DNA from: Clostridiales bacterium
GTDB taxonomy: Bacteria > Bacillota > Clostridia > Christensenellales > Aristaeellaceae
Direction of reading: 5' to 3'
Length of the DNA: 47,784 nt
NCBI GenBank assembly: GCA_015056125.1
Contig: SVGW01000014.1
Location: 1 to 47,784 of the forward strand
A program made the position numbers and the translations under genes. The stretch's first letter is position 1. Each line of letters opens with the position of its first letter. The notes beneath the pieces were generated by a model that made no database searches, was not told where the DNA came from, and saw only the letters and a program-made list of their open reading frames with translations. Shown here piece by piece: positions 1 to 8,450 of this stretch.

Positions 1-157
1 TAGGCTTTCCATCCCTTTTTCACAGGGCTGGAAAGCCATTTTTGCAGTAAATGTGATGGATCGAATGGAAGACTGCTTTAGCTGACTTCCATTCGCAGTT
101 TGTCGAAAATACTTTTTCGACAAACTGTCGGCACAGCAGTTGAAACTGCTGTGCCGA
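1..157. repeat. Dispersed hairpin repeat, copy A (truncated by window edge)
   Basis: Bases 25-126 are identical over 102 bp to 13751-13852. The block is a series of perfect or near-perfect hairpins: GGCTTTCC...GGAAAGCC (3-37), GAATGGAAG...CTTCCATTC (about 64-95), AGTTTGTCGAAAA...TTTTCGACAAACT (97-126). A further 13-bp stem with a TGAA loop (128-157) is absent from the other copy. The loop of the first hairpin is in inverted orientation relative to copy B (tttttcaca against tgtgaaaa). It lies 45 bp downstream of the epimerase stop codon. It could act as an RNA 3' end, but no coding capacity is visible. Confidence 0.85.
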
Positions 158-202
158 TCAACTATCTCACGGACATTCATCATTTCTGCCGGTTTGTACA
201 AA

Positions 203-1054
203 TTAGTGCCAATCAATCTCCCACAGAAGAGCTTCCAGAGCGTTCAGGGCAGTGCGGTAAGCCACGGCGCCTTCCATCTGGGCCTTGTCTTCGCCATCGC
301 TATTTTCCAGATCCTTGAAGCCGTTAAAGTTGGTGAGATGGGGCTCCAGAGAGAGGAAGCCCTTGTAGCCCTTTTCCTTGAGCATGCTCAGGATGGCCTT
401 CACATTGCCGTTGCCCCAGCCGGCGGGAACCACCTTGCCAGTGCCTTTCATAGCGTCCTTGATATGGATGTATTCGATGTAGGGCTTCATCAGCTCGTAG
501 GCTTCCAGGGTATCCTGGCCGCACTGCACGAAATTGGCGAAGTCAAACACGGCCTTGAAGTTTTCGCTGTAGAGGCGCTTCATGATCTTTTCGCAGCGGG
601 GAGCGATATCGCCGAAGATGCCCTTTTCATTTTCATGGAGCAGCACCACATTCTGCTTCACGGCGTATTCCGCCATCTTTTCCAGGCGCTTCATCACTTC
701 TTCTTCATGGGCAGCGGCTTCTTCACCGGCCACAAAGAAGCTGAACATACGGATGTACTTGCTGCCCAGCACCTTGCACAGTTCCACCACATTCTTGTAG
801 GTTTCAAAATGGGCGTCAAAATCATCGGTGATCTTGATCTTGCCAATGGGAGAGCCGATGGAAGACACGATCATGCCCTTAGCGTCCAGCTTGGCCTTGA
901 GGGTTTCAGCTTCTGCGGGGGTGAGGGTGGAAATATTCTTACCATCCACGCCGCGGATTTCAATGGCCTTTACGCCGTAAGAACTGGCCACTTCCAGCTG
1001 GGTATCAAAATTGGGATGGATTTCATCGGAAAAACCGCTGAGAATGAGATTCAT
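203..1054 (-). CDS. Sugar phosphate isomerase/epimerase (TIM barrel, AP endonuclease 2-like)
   Basis: A 283-residue cytoplasmic TIM-barrel protein of the xylose isomerase-like superfamily, which isomerises or epimerises keto-sugars using one divalent metal. The usual metal-site residues can be read in order: E141 (LLHENEKG), D171 (VFDFANF), H197 (YIHIKD) and E237 (LSLEPH), so the site looks intact. The start at 1054 is chosen over a longer frame because a GGAGG lies 7 nt upstream. It follows the GH78 gene by 69 bp on the same strand, so the two are probably co-transcribed and may handle a plant or mucin sugar. The substrate cannot be told from sequence; hydroxypyruvate isomerase, inosose dehydratase and epimerase activities share this fold. 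Confidence 0.85.
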   Translation of the reverse strand: MNLILSGFSDEIHPNFDTQLEVASSYGVKAIEIRGVDGKNISTLTPAEAETLKAKLDAKGMIVSSIGSPIGKIKITDDFDAHFETYKNVVELCKVLGSKYIRMFSFFVAGEEAAAHEEEVMKRLEKMAEYAVKQNVVLLHENEKGIFGDIAPRCEKIMKRLYSENFKAVFDFANFVQCGQDTLEAYELMKPYIEYIHIKDAMKGTGKVVPAGWGNGNVKAILSMLKEKGYKGFLSLEPHLTNFNGFKDLENSDGEDKAQMEGAVAYRTALNALEALLWEIDWH

Positions 1055-1123
1055 GGTGCATTCCTCCATACATTTATTGGGCATTTTCGCCCTGCTTCAC
1101 GGCCAAAGCCGTTTCCACCTGGA

Positions 1124-3331
1124 TCAGAGAGAGATTTCGTTCTTTCCTGCGTGAAGGGCTCTCTCCCGACCCTTCCAGCAAAGGCGCGCTTCCATGCCCT
1201 CGGGCACTTCCGCTTCCACATGCAGCCCATCTTCCCTTACTTGATAGGAAACGCTGAGCCGTCCCAGGGGCGTTTCAATATGGCCCTTGGCCCAGGGCAG
1301 ATGATCCGTCATCACAGGCTCGATCATCGTGCGCTGCCAGCCGGCGCTGCCCTTTTCCTGGCGCATGCCCAGGATATAATGGAACAATTCCTTAGTGACC
1401 GCGCCAAACATGGGATGGCTGAGAGAGCGCTGATAGCCCCGGGGCCAATATTCCCAAAGCGTGGTAGACCCGGCGCGCATCCAGCCCGCAAAGGAAATAT
1501 CCTTTTCACTGGTGAGCAATTGGAAAACAAGATCATGCTTCCCTTTTTCCAGCAGCACCCGGGTCACGATCTCCGTGCCGAAAATGCCGGTATCGTAGCA
1601 GCCAAGCTGCCGATAGTGAGCGCACATATTTGTAAGGGTTCTTTCATCGCCCAAAGCGATATCCAGAGCAAAGGCATTGGCCCCCTCGATATTCTGGCAG
1701 AAATCACCCGATTGGGAATCAAAATACGCATCCAGGATCGCCCGGCGGCATTTCTTTTCCAGCCCATCCCAGGCAGGATTTTCCGTCTTTCCAAGAATCC
1801 CTTCAATTACTCGGATCACCCGCAGCGTCTTGATCAGAAAATAGGTGTTCACAAAAGGCGCAGGGATTTGGGGGGGATTATGCTCCGGCATTTCGCTGCC
1901 TGGCGTGCACCAATCCCCTAAGCACCATTCTCCCGGCCTGTCGCTGACCACCAGACCGTTTTCGCTGTGGGCCTGCATATATTCCACATAGTGGCACATG
2001 CCGCCGTAGAGGGCCTCCAGAGGCTCTTTTTCGCCATACTGGAGATAATACTGATAGGGCACCGTGGCAATGGCGCAGCCCCAGCCACCGGGGCCGCCTC
2101 CGCAGCGCTGATAGGGCGCGGTATACTGCACATGGCCGGAATGGATGTCCTGACAATCCTGAATATCCCGGATCCACTTGCGCAAAAAATCGTGATGATT
2201 GAGGGCCAGCAGGGCCGATTCGCAGGTAAGCTGGCCATCCCCCGTGTATCCCCTGCGCTCCAGATGGGGGCAATCAGAGGGAATGCCCCCGTGCATATTG
2301 CTTAGCTGGGTGCGCACATAGGCGTCATACAGCCAATTGAGCACGGGGCTTGAGCAGGCAAAAGAGGATGCCACCGGCACATCGCTGTGGATCACCGCTA
2401 CGGATTGCACCCTTGCCTTTCCCTGCACCGTAAAATAGCGGAAGCCATGCCAGGTATGCATGGGATGCAGCAGCCGGCCCTTGCCATCGCTGATCATATC
2501 CAAATGCTGGCCATGCATAAACTTTTCATCCAGATCGCCCTGCTCATTCAGCGCTTCTGCAAAGCGAACGTGAACTTCTTCTCCGGCCTCGCTCTGGTCT
2601 CTTAACACCACCCAGCCGGAAATATTCTCCCCGGCATCATACTGGCAAACGCTCTCCGCTTCTTTGAGCAGCCTGGGCACGATCTGGCGGATGATTTTGT
2701 CTCCGGGGCAATCCTGCAGCTGATAATCCGTATCCATAGGGGGAAGCACATTCACTTTCTTCCAATCCGCATAGGAATCGGTAGTCCAGCTTGCAGAGCA
2801 AAGACGCAAATCCTGTACCTCACCCCGAAAGAGTGTGTGCCAGGTTACGATGCTTTCATGCCAGCGGGCGTCCTCGCCACTGAGCACTTCGCCCATCATG
2901 CCCTTCTCATCCACCCATTCCAGGCGATAGCACAGCCTCACCTGGCCAAAGCTGAATCGAAGGCCATCAAAAAAGGGGGTGTCCTGGCCAAAAAAGCCGG
3001 GTCCCAGGGCCACTGCCAATTCATTTTTTCCTTCCTGCAAATAGGAAGCGATATCATAAGATAAGCAATAGCATCGATGATTCATTTCTTCATCAAAGGG
3101 CTGTCCATTTACCGTGATAGGCCGCGCCACATAATCGCTGGTCACCGGCACAAATAAATCATCCGATACTTTTTTTCCGTTAATATAAAGGAGGAAATAG
3201 CCCAGACCGCATATCGTAATCTTGGCGCTGCGAACCGCAGGCACAACAAATGAAGCGCGGATATTAGGGGCAGAAACAGCGGGATCACAGCCGATCCACT
3301 TTGCCTTGCCAAACATAGCCTCCTGGTTCAT
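1124..3331 (-). CDS. GH78-family alpha-L-rhamnosidase-like protein
   Basis: 735 residues. The N-terminal half (about 10-300) has the beta-sandwich pattern of bacterial rhamnosidases (FGKAKWIG, LYINGKKVSDD). The (alpha/alpha)6 catalytic barrel follows, with the family signature GIPSDCPHLERRGYTGDGQ at 349-367, equivalent to DCPQRxERxGWxGDxQ. A C-terminal beta-sandwich ends the protein. There is no signal peptide, so it probably acts in the cytoplasm on imported rhamnosides or related oligosaccharides. The ATG at 3331 has AAGGAG 6 nt upstream. It is first in a two-gene unit with the downstream epimerase. GH78 membership is fairly clear; true rhamnosidase activity is inferred. Confidence 0.85.
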   Translation of the reverse strand: MNQEAMFGKAKWIGCDPAVSAPNIRASFVVPAVRSAKITICGLGYFLLYINGKKVSDDLFVPVTSDYVARPITVNGQPFDEEMNHRCYCLSYDIASYLQEGKNELAVALGPGFFGQDTPFFDGLRFSFGQVRLCYRLEWVDEKGMMGEVLSGEDARWHESIVTWHTLFRGEVQDLRLCSASWTTDSYADWKKVNVLPPMDTDYQLQDCPGDKIIRQIVPRLLKEAESVCQYDAGENISGWVVLRDQSEAGEEVHVRFAEALNEQGDLDEKFMHGQHLDMISDGKGRLLHPMHTWHGFRYFTVQGKARVQSVAVIHSDVPVASSFACSSPVLNWLYDAYVRTQLSNMHGGIPSDCPHLERRGYTGDGQLTCESALLALNHHDFLRKWIRDIQDCQDIHSGHVQYTAPYQRCGGGPGGWGCAIATVPYQYYLQYGEKEPLEALYGGMCHYVEYMQAHSENGLVVSDRPGEWCLGDWCTPGSEMPEHNPPQIPAPFVNTYFLIKTLRVIRVIEGILGKTENPAWDGLEKKCRRAILDAYFDSQSGDFCQNIEGANAFALDIALGDERTLTNMCAHYRQLGCYDTGIFGTEIVTRVLLEKGKHDLVFQLLTSEKDISFAGWMRAGSTTLWEYWPRGYQRSLSHPMFGAVTKELFHYILGMRQEKGSAGWQRTMIEPVMTDHLPWAKGHIETPLGRLSVSYQVREDGLHVEAEVPEGMEARLCWKGRERALHAGKNEISL

Positions 3332-3372
3332 TGCCTCTCCTTCTTTCGCCTACACGTTCCCACGATAGATGT

Positions 3373-3402
3373 ATTTTACCATAGTTCTTCCTGTTTCCGC
3401 AA
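3373..3402 (-). promoter_or_regulatory. Putative promoter of the GH78-epimerase unit
   Basis: On the minus strand TTGCGG (3397-3402), an 18-bp spacer and TAAAAT (3373-3378) precede the GH78 ribosome binding site. A perfect palindrome ATGATATCAT at 3433-3442 lies just upstream and could bind a regulator. The match is moderate. Confidence 0.4.
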
Positions 3403-3504
3403 GGCAAATAGAATGCAAAATCACATAAAAACATGATATCATCGAGATAAATCAAAAAAGCGGAGAAAATTACGCCCAAATCATTGACAAAGTCGATGCT
3501 TTGG

Positions 3505-3690
3505 CAGACTGAGACAAACCCTGCAAGTCAAGGCGGCGAGACTGCAAAAAAGGGAGCTTACACGGACGCAAGTGACCGCATTTTGCTGCCGATGTCAACG
3601 CAGAAAGCAAAAATGGCCGCATGCTTGCAGCCATTTTTGCGTTTGCGGGGTTTGTCAGCGGTCTGAGCGGAGAAAATTCTCCGCCTTTTT
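3505..3690 (+). repeat. Inverted-repeat-bounded intergenic element ending in a terminator hairpin
   Basis: The ends form an imperfect inverted repeat: 3505-3524 (CAGACTGAGACAAACCCTGC) against 3645-3665 (contains GCGGGGTTTGTC and GGTCTG). Bases 3602-3659 match 38434-38491 at 56 of 58 positions, including an 11-bp perfect stem GCAAAAATGGC/GCCATTTTTGC. It is followed by GCGGAG-aaaatt-CTCCGC and five T's (3667-3690), a plus-strand terminator shape. It fills the gap between the GH78 promoter and the LivF stop. No ORF inside is convincing. Confidence 0.7.
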
Positions 3691-3694
3691 CATA

Positions 3695-4399
3695 TCAGCT
3701 GCCAAGATAGGCTTTTCTCACATCGTCATTGCTCATCAGTTCCCTGGCGTTGCCCTCCATCACGATTCGGCCCGTTTCAAGCACGTAGGCGCGATTGGCA
3801 ATGGAGAGGGCCATATTGGCGTTCTGCTCCACCAGCAGGATGGTGGTGCCGACCTTATTCACATCCTGAATGATGGAGAAAATCTCCTGCACCAAAATGG
3901 GCGACAGGCCCATGGAGGGCTCATCCAGCATCAATAAATCAGGATGGCTCATCAGCGCACGGCCCATAGCCAGCATCTGCTGCTCGCCGCCGGAGAGGGT
4001 GCCCGCCAGCTGCTTCACGCGCTCTTTCAGCCGTGGGAAATGAGAGAACACCATTTCCAGGTCATTCTTCATTTCATTGGCATTCTTGCGGATATACGCG
4101 CCCATTTCCAAATTTTCCAGCACAGACATCTGGGCGAACACCCGCCGTCCTTCCGGCACCTGAGAAAGCCCCAGGGTCACCAGCTTATGGGGATGCACAG
4201 CGGCCAGATTCTTATCCTTAAAGGTGATCACGCCGCTTTTTTGGCGGAGCAAGCCGGAAATGGTATGGAGGGTGGTGGTTTTCCCGGCGCCGTTGGCGCC
4301 AATCAGGGTGACGATTTCGCCCTTGTTTACCTGGAAGGAAATATCATGGAGCGCATGAATCGCGCCGTAGAACACATTCAGATTTTCAACCTTCAGCAT
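3695..4399 (-). CDS. livF: Branched-chain amino acid ABC transporter ATP-binding protein (LivF), system A
   Basis: A 234-residue ATPase, the smaller of the two nucleotide-binding subunits of a LIV-type importer. Walker A GANGAGKTT is at 34-42, signature LSGGEQ at 135-140 and Walker B LLMLDE at 155-160. The LivF hallmark VPEGRRVF (81-88) is present. The ATG at 4399 is preferred to a codon 18 bp upstream because GGAGG lies 8 nt before it. It overlaps the end of the LivM-LivG fusion by 14 bp, which implies translational coupling. It is the last gene of the four-gene transporter unit whose binding protein is at 7219-8340. Specificity for Leu/Ile/Val is a family expectation; LIV-type systems also carry urea, amides and other amino acids. 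Confidence 0.93.
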   Translation of the reverse strand: MLKVENLNVFYGAIHALHDISFQVNKGEIVTLIGANGAGKTTTLHTISGLLRQKSGVITFKDKNLAAVHPHKLVTLGLSQVPEGRRVFAQMSVLENLEMGAYIRKNANEMKNDLEMVFSHFPRLKERVKQLAGTLSGGEQQMLAMGRALMSHPDLLMLDEPSMGLSPILVQEIFSIIQDVNKVGTTILLVEQNANMALSIANRAYVLETGRIVMEGNARELMSNDDVRKAYLGS

Positions 4400-6233
4400 G
4401 CGCTTCGCCTCCTTCACTTTCTACCGCGGTGCCAAGATAGGCGCTGATTACTTCCGGATTCCGGCTGATTTCAGCGGGAGTGCCTTCCGCAATGATGCGG
4501 CCATAACTGAGCACATAAATTCTTTCGCAGATGCCCATCACCAGCTTCATATCATGCTCAATCAAAAGCACAGCCACGGAGAAGCGCTCCCGAATGATTT
4601 TGATGGTTTCCATCAGTTCTTGGGTTTCGATGGGGTTCATGCCCGCGGCGGGCTCATCCAGCAAAAGCACCTTGGGATTGCTGGCCAATGCACGGCAAAT
4701 TTCCAACTTCCGCTGCTGGCCGTAGGGCAGGCTATCCGCTCGCACATCCGCCACATCTTCCATATCAAATACAGAGAGCAATTCCCGGGCACGCAGATCG
4801 ATGCCCCGCTCCTCCTGAGCATACTTGGGGGTGCGCAGCACGCCGTCCGCCACGCTATAGTGCATGCGGGTCTGGAAAGCCACTTTGATATTTTCCAGCA
4901 CCGTCATGGACTTAAAGAGGCGGATATTCTGGAAGGTACGGGCGATGCCATTGGCAGTGATATCATGGGTAACTTTTCCCACAATGGATTTGCCAAGCAA
5001 GGTAATATCGCCTTCGGTGGGACGATATACGCCGGTGAGCATATTGAATACGGTAGTTTTTCCGGCGCCATTGGGGCCGATCAGGCCCACAATCTCATTA
5101 TCCATCAGATGAATATTCACGTCCTGGGCCGCCTGCAGCCCACCAAAGCGGATACCCAGCTTGTTGGTTTCCAGCACAGGCAGATGAAAGGACGCATAAT
5201 CATACTTGGGCACTTCCGGCATGGTGACATGCTTGGATTTTTTAGGATGCTTGGCCCGGTAACGCTTGATCGCATTCTTCATTTTCTCCGCGCACCAATC
5301 CCAGATAGCCACCAGGGAAAATTCCGCCGTGCCAAGCAATCCCTTGGGCCTGAACAGCATCATCAACACCAGCAAAAGGGAATAGATGAGCATGCGCCAG
5401 TCCGCCAGAAAGCGAAGCAATTCGGGCAGCAAGGTCAGCACCGCGGCTGAAATGATGGAGCCGGTAATGGAGCCCATGCCGCCCAATACCACCATCACCA
5501 GATAGTCGATAGACTTGTTAAAATCGAAAATGGCAGGAGACATGTTTCCCATCTTGTGAGCATAGAGGCCGCCGGCAATGCCCGCAAAGAAAGCGGCCAG
5601 GGTGAACGCAAACACCTTGTAATAGGTGGTGGGGATACCGGTGGATTCCGCAGCCACTTCATTTTCGCGGATGGAGAGAATGGCACGGCCATGGCGGGAG
5701 CGGCCCAGGGTGAACAAGCAGGCCACCACCAATACCACGATGATATACACGTAGTTGAAATCCGTCACGCGCTTGATGCCATTCAGGCCCATGGCGCCGC
5801 CGGTAAAAGGCAGATTATTGAGAATTACGCGGATAATTTCACCAAAGCCCAAGGTGATGATGGCCAGATAGTCGCCCTTCAGGCGCAGGGCAGGTACGCC
5901 AATGATGATGCCGAATACCGCCGCCATCAAGCCGCCTGCTATCAGGCCCAGCGGGAAGGAAATGGCCAGGTTCACGCTGGTCAGGTTCTTGGTGATCAGG
6001 GCTGCGGTATAGGCGCCGATGGCCATAAAGCCCGCATGGCCCAGGGCCAATTGGCCCAGGAAGCCAGTGGTCAAGTTCAGAGAAACCGCCATGATGATGG
6101 CAATGCCGATATCCATCAGGGTGCTGCGGTCGCCGCGAGAAATAGCTCCTGACGATATCATCATGGATACAATAATATAAACCGCAACAATCGCAATCAG
6201 ATTGAGGATGCACGCACGGGTCTTTTTATTCAT
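4386..6233 (-). CDS. LivM-LivG fusion: ABC permease joined to ATP-binding protein, system A
   Basis: 615 residues. Residues 1-305 are a LivM permease with about eight to ten membrane segments (NLTTGFLGQLALGHAGFMAIGAY near 52-75, the FxGxxG region near 216-222). A basic linker follows at 315-345. Residues 350-605 are a complete LivG ATPase: Walker A GPNGAGKTT 386-394, LivG-type GIARTFQNIRLF 429-440, signature PYGQQRKLEI 503-512, Walker B VLLLDEPAAG 522-531. The frame is continuous with no stop or frameshift. The same proteins are separate genes in system B (10015-11145 and 9176-10018). GAGGTG lies 7 nt upstream of the ATG. The fusion fixes permease and ATPase in a 1:1 ratio while LivH and LivF stay separate. 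Confidence 0.93.
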   Translation of the reverse strand: MNKKTRACILNLIAIVAVYIIVSMMISSGAISRGDRSTLMDIGIAIIMAVSLNLTTGFLGQLALGHAGFMAIGAYTAALITKNLTSVNLAISFPLGLIAGGLMAAVFGIIIGVPALRLKGDYLAIITLGFGEIIRVILNNLPFTGGAMGLNGIKRVTDFNYVYIIVVLVVACLFTLGRSRHGRAILSIRENEVAAESTGIPTTYYKVFAFTLAAFFAGIAGGLYAHKMGNMSPAIFDFNKSIDYLVMVVLGGMGSITGSIISAAVLTLLPELLRFLADWRMLIYSLLLVLMMLFRPKGLLGTAEFSLVAIWDWCAEKMKNAIKRYRAKHPKKSKHVTMPEVPKYDYASFHLPVLETNKLGIRFGGLQAAQDVNIHLMDNEIVGLIGPNGAGKTTVFNMLTGVYRPTEGDITLLGKSIVGKVTHDITANGIARTFQNIRLFKSMTVLENIKVAFQTRMHYSVADGVLRTPKYAQEERGIDLRARELLSVFDMEDVADVRADSLPYGQQRKLEICRALASNPKVLLLDEPAAGMNPIETQELMETIKIIRERFSVAVLLIEHDMKLVMGICERIYVLSYGRIIAEGTPAEISRNPEVISAYLGTAVESEGGEAHAEG

Positions 6234-6244
6234 GTCCGCTCACC

Positions 6245-7123
6245 TCACACTTTCTCGCTGGTCTTTTTGCCCAGCAATCCCGCCGGCTTCACCAGCAGCA
6301 CAAAGATCAAAATGCCATACACCACTGCATCGGCCAGTTGGGAGGAAATATAGCCCTTGGTCATGCTCTCGGCCACACCCATGATCAGGCCGCCCAGCAT
6401 GGCGCCGGGAATGATGCCAATGCCGCCCAGTACAGCCGCGATAAATGCCTTGAGTCCGGGCAGGGAGCCCATGGTGGGTTTCACCTGGGGATAAGCCATA
6501 CAATAGAGTACAGCGCCGATGGCAGCCAGGGCACAGCCGATAGCAAAGGTGGCGGAAATGGTATTGTTCACATTGATGCCCATGAGCTGTGCCGCGCCCA
6601 TATCTTCCGATACCGCACGCATAGCCTTGCCCGTTCTGGTGGATTTTACGATGAACTGCAAAAGGGCCATCAGCAGCAAAGATACCACGATGGTAATCAA
6701 CGTAGTAAAATTGATACTCACATCACCAATCACAATAGGTGCAACCGAAATTTTCACATCAAAAGGCTTGGGCGTTGCAGAAAAAATGGTCTGTGCCAAG
6801 TTTTGCAAAAACAGGCTGACACCAATAGCCGTGATCAGAGAAGAAATACGGGGAGAAGAACGAAGGGGCTTATACGCCACCCGCTCAATCACCACGCCAA
6901 CTACCACGCATACGATCATGGAAATTACGATGGCAATATAGAACGGCACGCCCAGGCCAGTCATTGCCAGCAGCGCCGCATATGCGCCCACCATGATAAT
7001 ATCACCATGGGCAAAGTTAATAAGCTTCACGATGCCGTACACCATCGTGTAGCCCAAGGCAATCAAGGCGTATATGCTGCCGATCTGCAGGCCGTTGATC
7101 AGCTGATTCAAAAACAATGTCAT
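6245..7123 (-). CDS. livH: Branched-chain amino acid ABC transporter permease (LivH), system A
   Basis: A 292-residue inner-membrane protein with about eight hydrophobic segments. It has the LivH signature near the N-terminus, LINGLQIGSIYALIALGYTMVYGI followed by KLINFAHGDI, and a second conserved stretch GSLPGLKAFIAAVLGGIG near 220-237. It pairs with the LivM half of the fusion to form the channel. The start is 10 bp downstream of an AGGGG sequence, and the stop is 11 bp before the fusion gene. Between it and the upstream binding-protein gene lies a strong hairpin, expected to lower permease expression relative to the binding protein. Confidence 0.93.
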   Translation of the reverse strand: MTLFLNQLINGLQIGSIYALIALGYTMVYGIVKLINFAHGDIIMVGAYAALLAMTGLGVPFYIAIVISMIVCVVVGVVIERVAYKPLRSSPRISSLITAIGVSLFLQNLAQTIFSATPKPFDVKISVAPIVIGDVSINFTTLITIVVSLLLMALLQFIVKSTRTGKAMRAVSEDMGAAQLMGINVNNTISATFAIGCALAAIGAVLYCMAYPQVKPTMGSLPGLKAFIAAVLGGIGIIPGAMLGGLIMGVAESMTKGYISSQLADAVVYGILIFVLLVKPAGLLGKKTSEKV

Positions 7124-7166
7124 GCTACTTCATCCCCTCAGCGGTGGTATCTTAAAACCGGGAAAA

Positions 7167-7197
7167 GGGAAGAGGGGGCCAATACGCCCCTCTTCCC
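7167..7197 (-). terminator. Intra-operon hairpin after livJ of system A
   Basis: An 11-bp perfect stem GGGAAGAGGGG / CCCCTCTTCCC with a 9-nt loop lies between the binding-protein stop and the LivH start. Read on the minus strand it is followed by only a weak T-rich run (TTTTCCCGGTTTT). It is probably a partial terminator or an RNA-stabilising 3' hairpin, so more binding protein than permease is made. Confidence 0.6.
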
Positions 7198-7218
7198 TGC
7201 ATTGTGCCTTTAGAAGAA

Positions 7219-8340
7219 TTACGGATCAACCCGGGTCACGAAGTGCTTGTTGCCTTCCGCATCAAAGCCCATCACGAAGGCGCTCTTCACAGGGTTGTTG
7301 TTCTCGTCAAAGGAGATAACGCCGGAAACACCTTCAACAGAGATATTCTTCAGTACTTCGTTCACGGCATCATGATCGGTGGTGCCGGCAGCCTTGATGG
7401 CTTCGCAAATCACCAGCGCGGCGTCATAGCCGGTAGCGGCAAAGGAAATTTCGGGTTTTTCGCCATACTTGGCAGTATAGCCAGTCACGAAATTTACAAC
7501 CGCTTCATCATCGGAGTCAAAGGCAAAGTGGTCGGAATACACAACGGAAGTAAGCAAGCTCTTGTCCGCAATGTTTTCCACAACGTTGGCGGTGCCGTCA
7601 GCACCCAGATAGATGGTTTCCAGGCCCACTTCCTTGGCCTGGGGCAGGATCAAGGCCATGGCATCGCCATAGTAGGGCAGGAACACGGCATCAGGCTTGG
7701 CGTTCTTGATGTTGGTCAGCTGGGATTTAAAATCGATATCAGTGAAGTTAGCAGCTTCCTTAGCCACGATGGTCAGGCCCTTCACCTTGGCCTGAGCTTC
7801 AAAGGCAGCCACCAGGCCCATGGAATAGGCGCTGTCGGCGCCGTAGAGAATGGCCACATTCTTGTAGCCAGTTTCCGCAGCGTAGTTAGCCATTACATAG
7901 CCCTGGAATTCATCAATGAAGCAGGAACGGTACACATAGGTCTTGCCAGCGGTAATATCAAAGGCCGTGCCGGAGGGAGTCACCATGGGGATGCCGTCTT
8001 CATCGGCCAGCATGCCAACCACATTGCACTGGTCGGTGAGCACGGGGCCAAGAATCGCGGCATAGCCATCATCATAGAAATCGTAATAGAGCTTCTGAGC
8101 CTGTTCATTCTTGCCGGCATCATCTTCCCATACGAATTCGACCTTCACGCCGTTGATGCCGCCCGCGGCATTCAGCTGATCAATATACAATTCAGCACCA
8201 TTGCGGATCGGAATACCATACATGGCAGCGCCGCCAGTCAGCGGACCGATACCGCCGATCTTAATGGTGTCTTCCGCCAGGGCGGGAGCGCACAGAGAAA
8301 GAGCCATAATCATGGCCAGAACAAGAGCAATCTTTTTCAT
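7219..8340 (-). CDS. livJ: ABC transporter substrate-binding protein (LivJ-like), system A
   Basis: A 373-residue extracytoplasmic binding protein of periplasmic binding protein type I (Leu/Ile/Val family). A Sec signal peptide occupies about 1-22 (KK, hydrophobic core, APALA before EDTIKIGG). No lipobox is seen. The mature start IKIGGIGPLTGGAAMYG and AAGGINGVKVEFVWEDD are typical of the LivJ family. The true start is the ATG at 8340, with AAGGAGG 8 nt upstream, not the longer open frame reaching 8436. It leads the system A operon, has its own promoter, and is followed by a hairpin. How it stays at the surface without a lipid anchor is not evident. Confidence 0.93.
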   Translation of the reverse strand: MKKIALVLAMIMALSLCAPALAEDTIKIGGIGPLTGGAAMYGIPIRNGAELYIDQLNAAGGINGVKVEFVWEDDAGKNEQAQKLYYDFYDDGYAAILGPVLTDQCNVVGMLADEDGIPMVTPSGTAFDITAGKTYVYRSCFIDEFQGYVMANYAAETGYKNVAILYGADSAYSMGLVAAFEAQAKVKGLTIVAKEAANFTDIDFKSQLTNIKNAKPDAVFLPYYGDAMALILPQAKEVGLETIYLGADGTANVVENIADKSLLTSVVYSDHFAFDSDDEAVVNFVTGYTAKYGEKPEISFAATGYDAALVICEAIKAAGTTDHDAVNEVLKNISVEGVSGVISFDENNNPVKSAFVMGFDAEGNKHFVTRVDP

Positions 8341-8365
8341 AAAATAACCTCCTTGAATCAAATCA

Positions 8366-8422
8366 GCTTTTGATCTGTTCAAAAGCTTTTTATAGTATAC
8401 ACGTAAACGCCGCTGAATGCAA
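8366..8422 (-). promoter_or_regulatory. Promoter and leader hairpin of system A
   Basis: TTGCAT (8417-8422), a 17-bp spacer and TATACT (8394-8399) are read on the minus strand. Directly downstream in the 5' leader a 9-bp perfect hairpin AGCTTTTGA/TCAAAAGCT (8366-8388) precedes the ribosome binding site. System A can therefore be transcribed separately from system B, whose last gene ends only 51 bp upstream of the start codon's promoter. Confidence 0.65.
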
Positions 8423-8450
8423 GAATTTCTCTGCATCCAAATTGTATTCT

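Noticed and set aside
140..1921. 593-codon plus-strand frame across the epimerase and GH78 genes
   Set aside because: It is antisense to two proteins with clear motifs and its translation has shadow-type composition (His/Phe/Gly rich, no domain).
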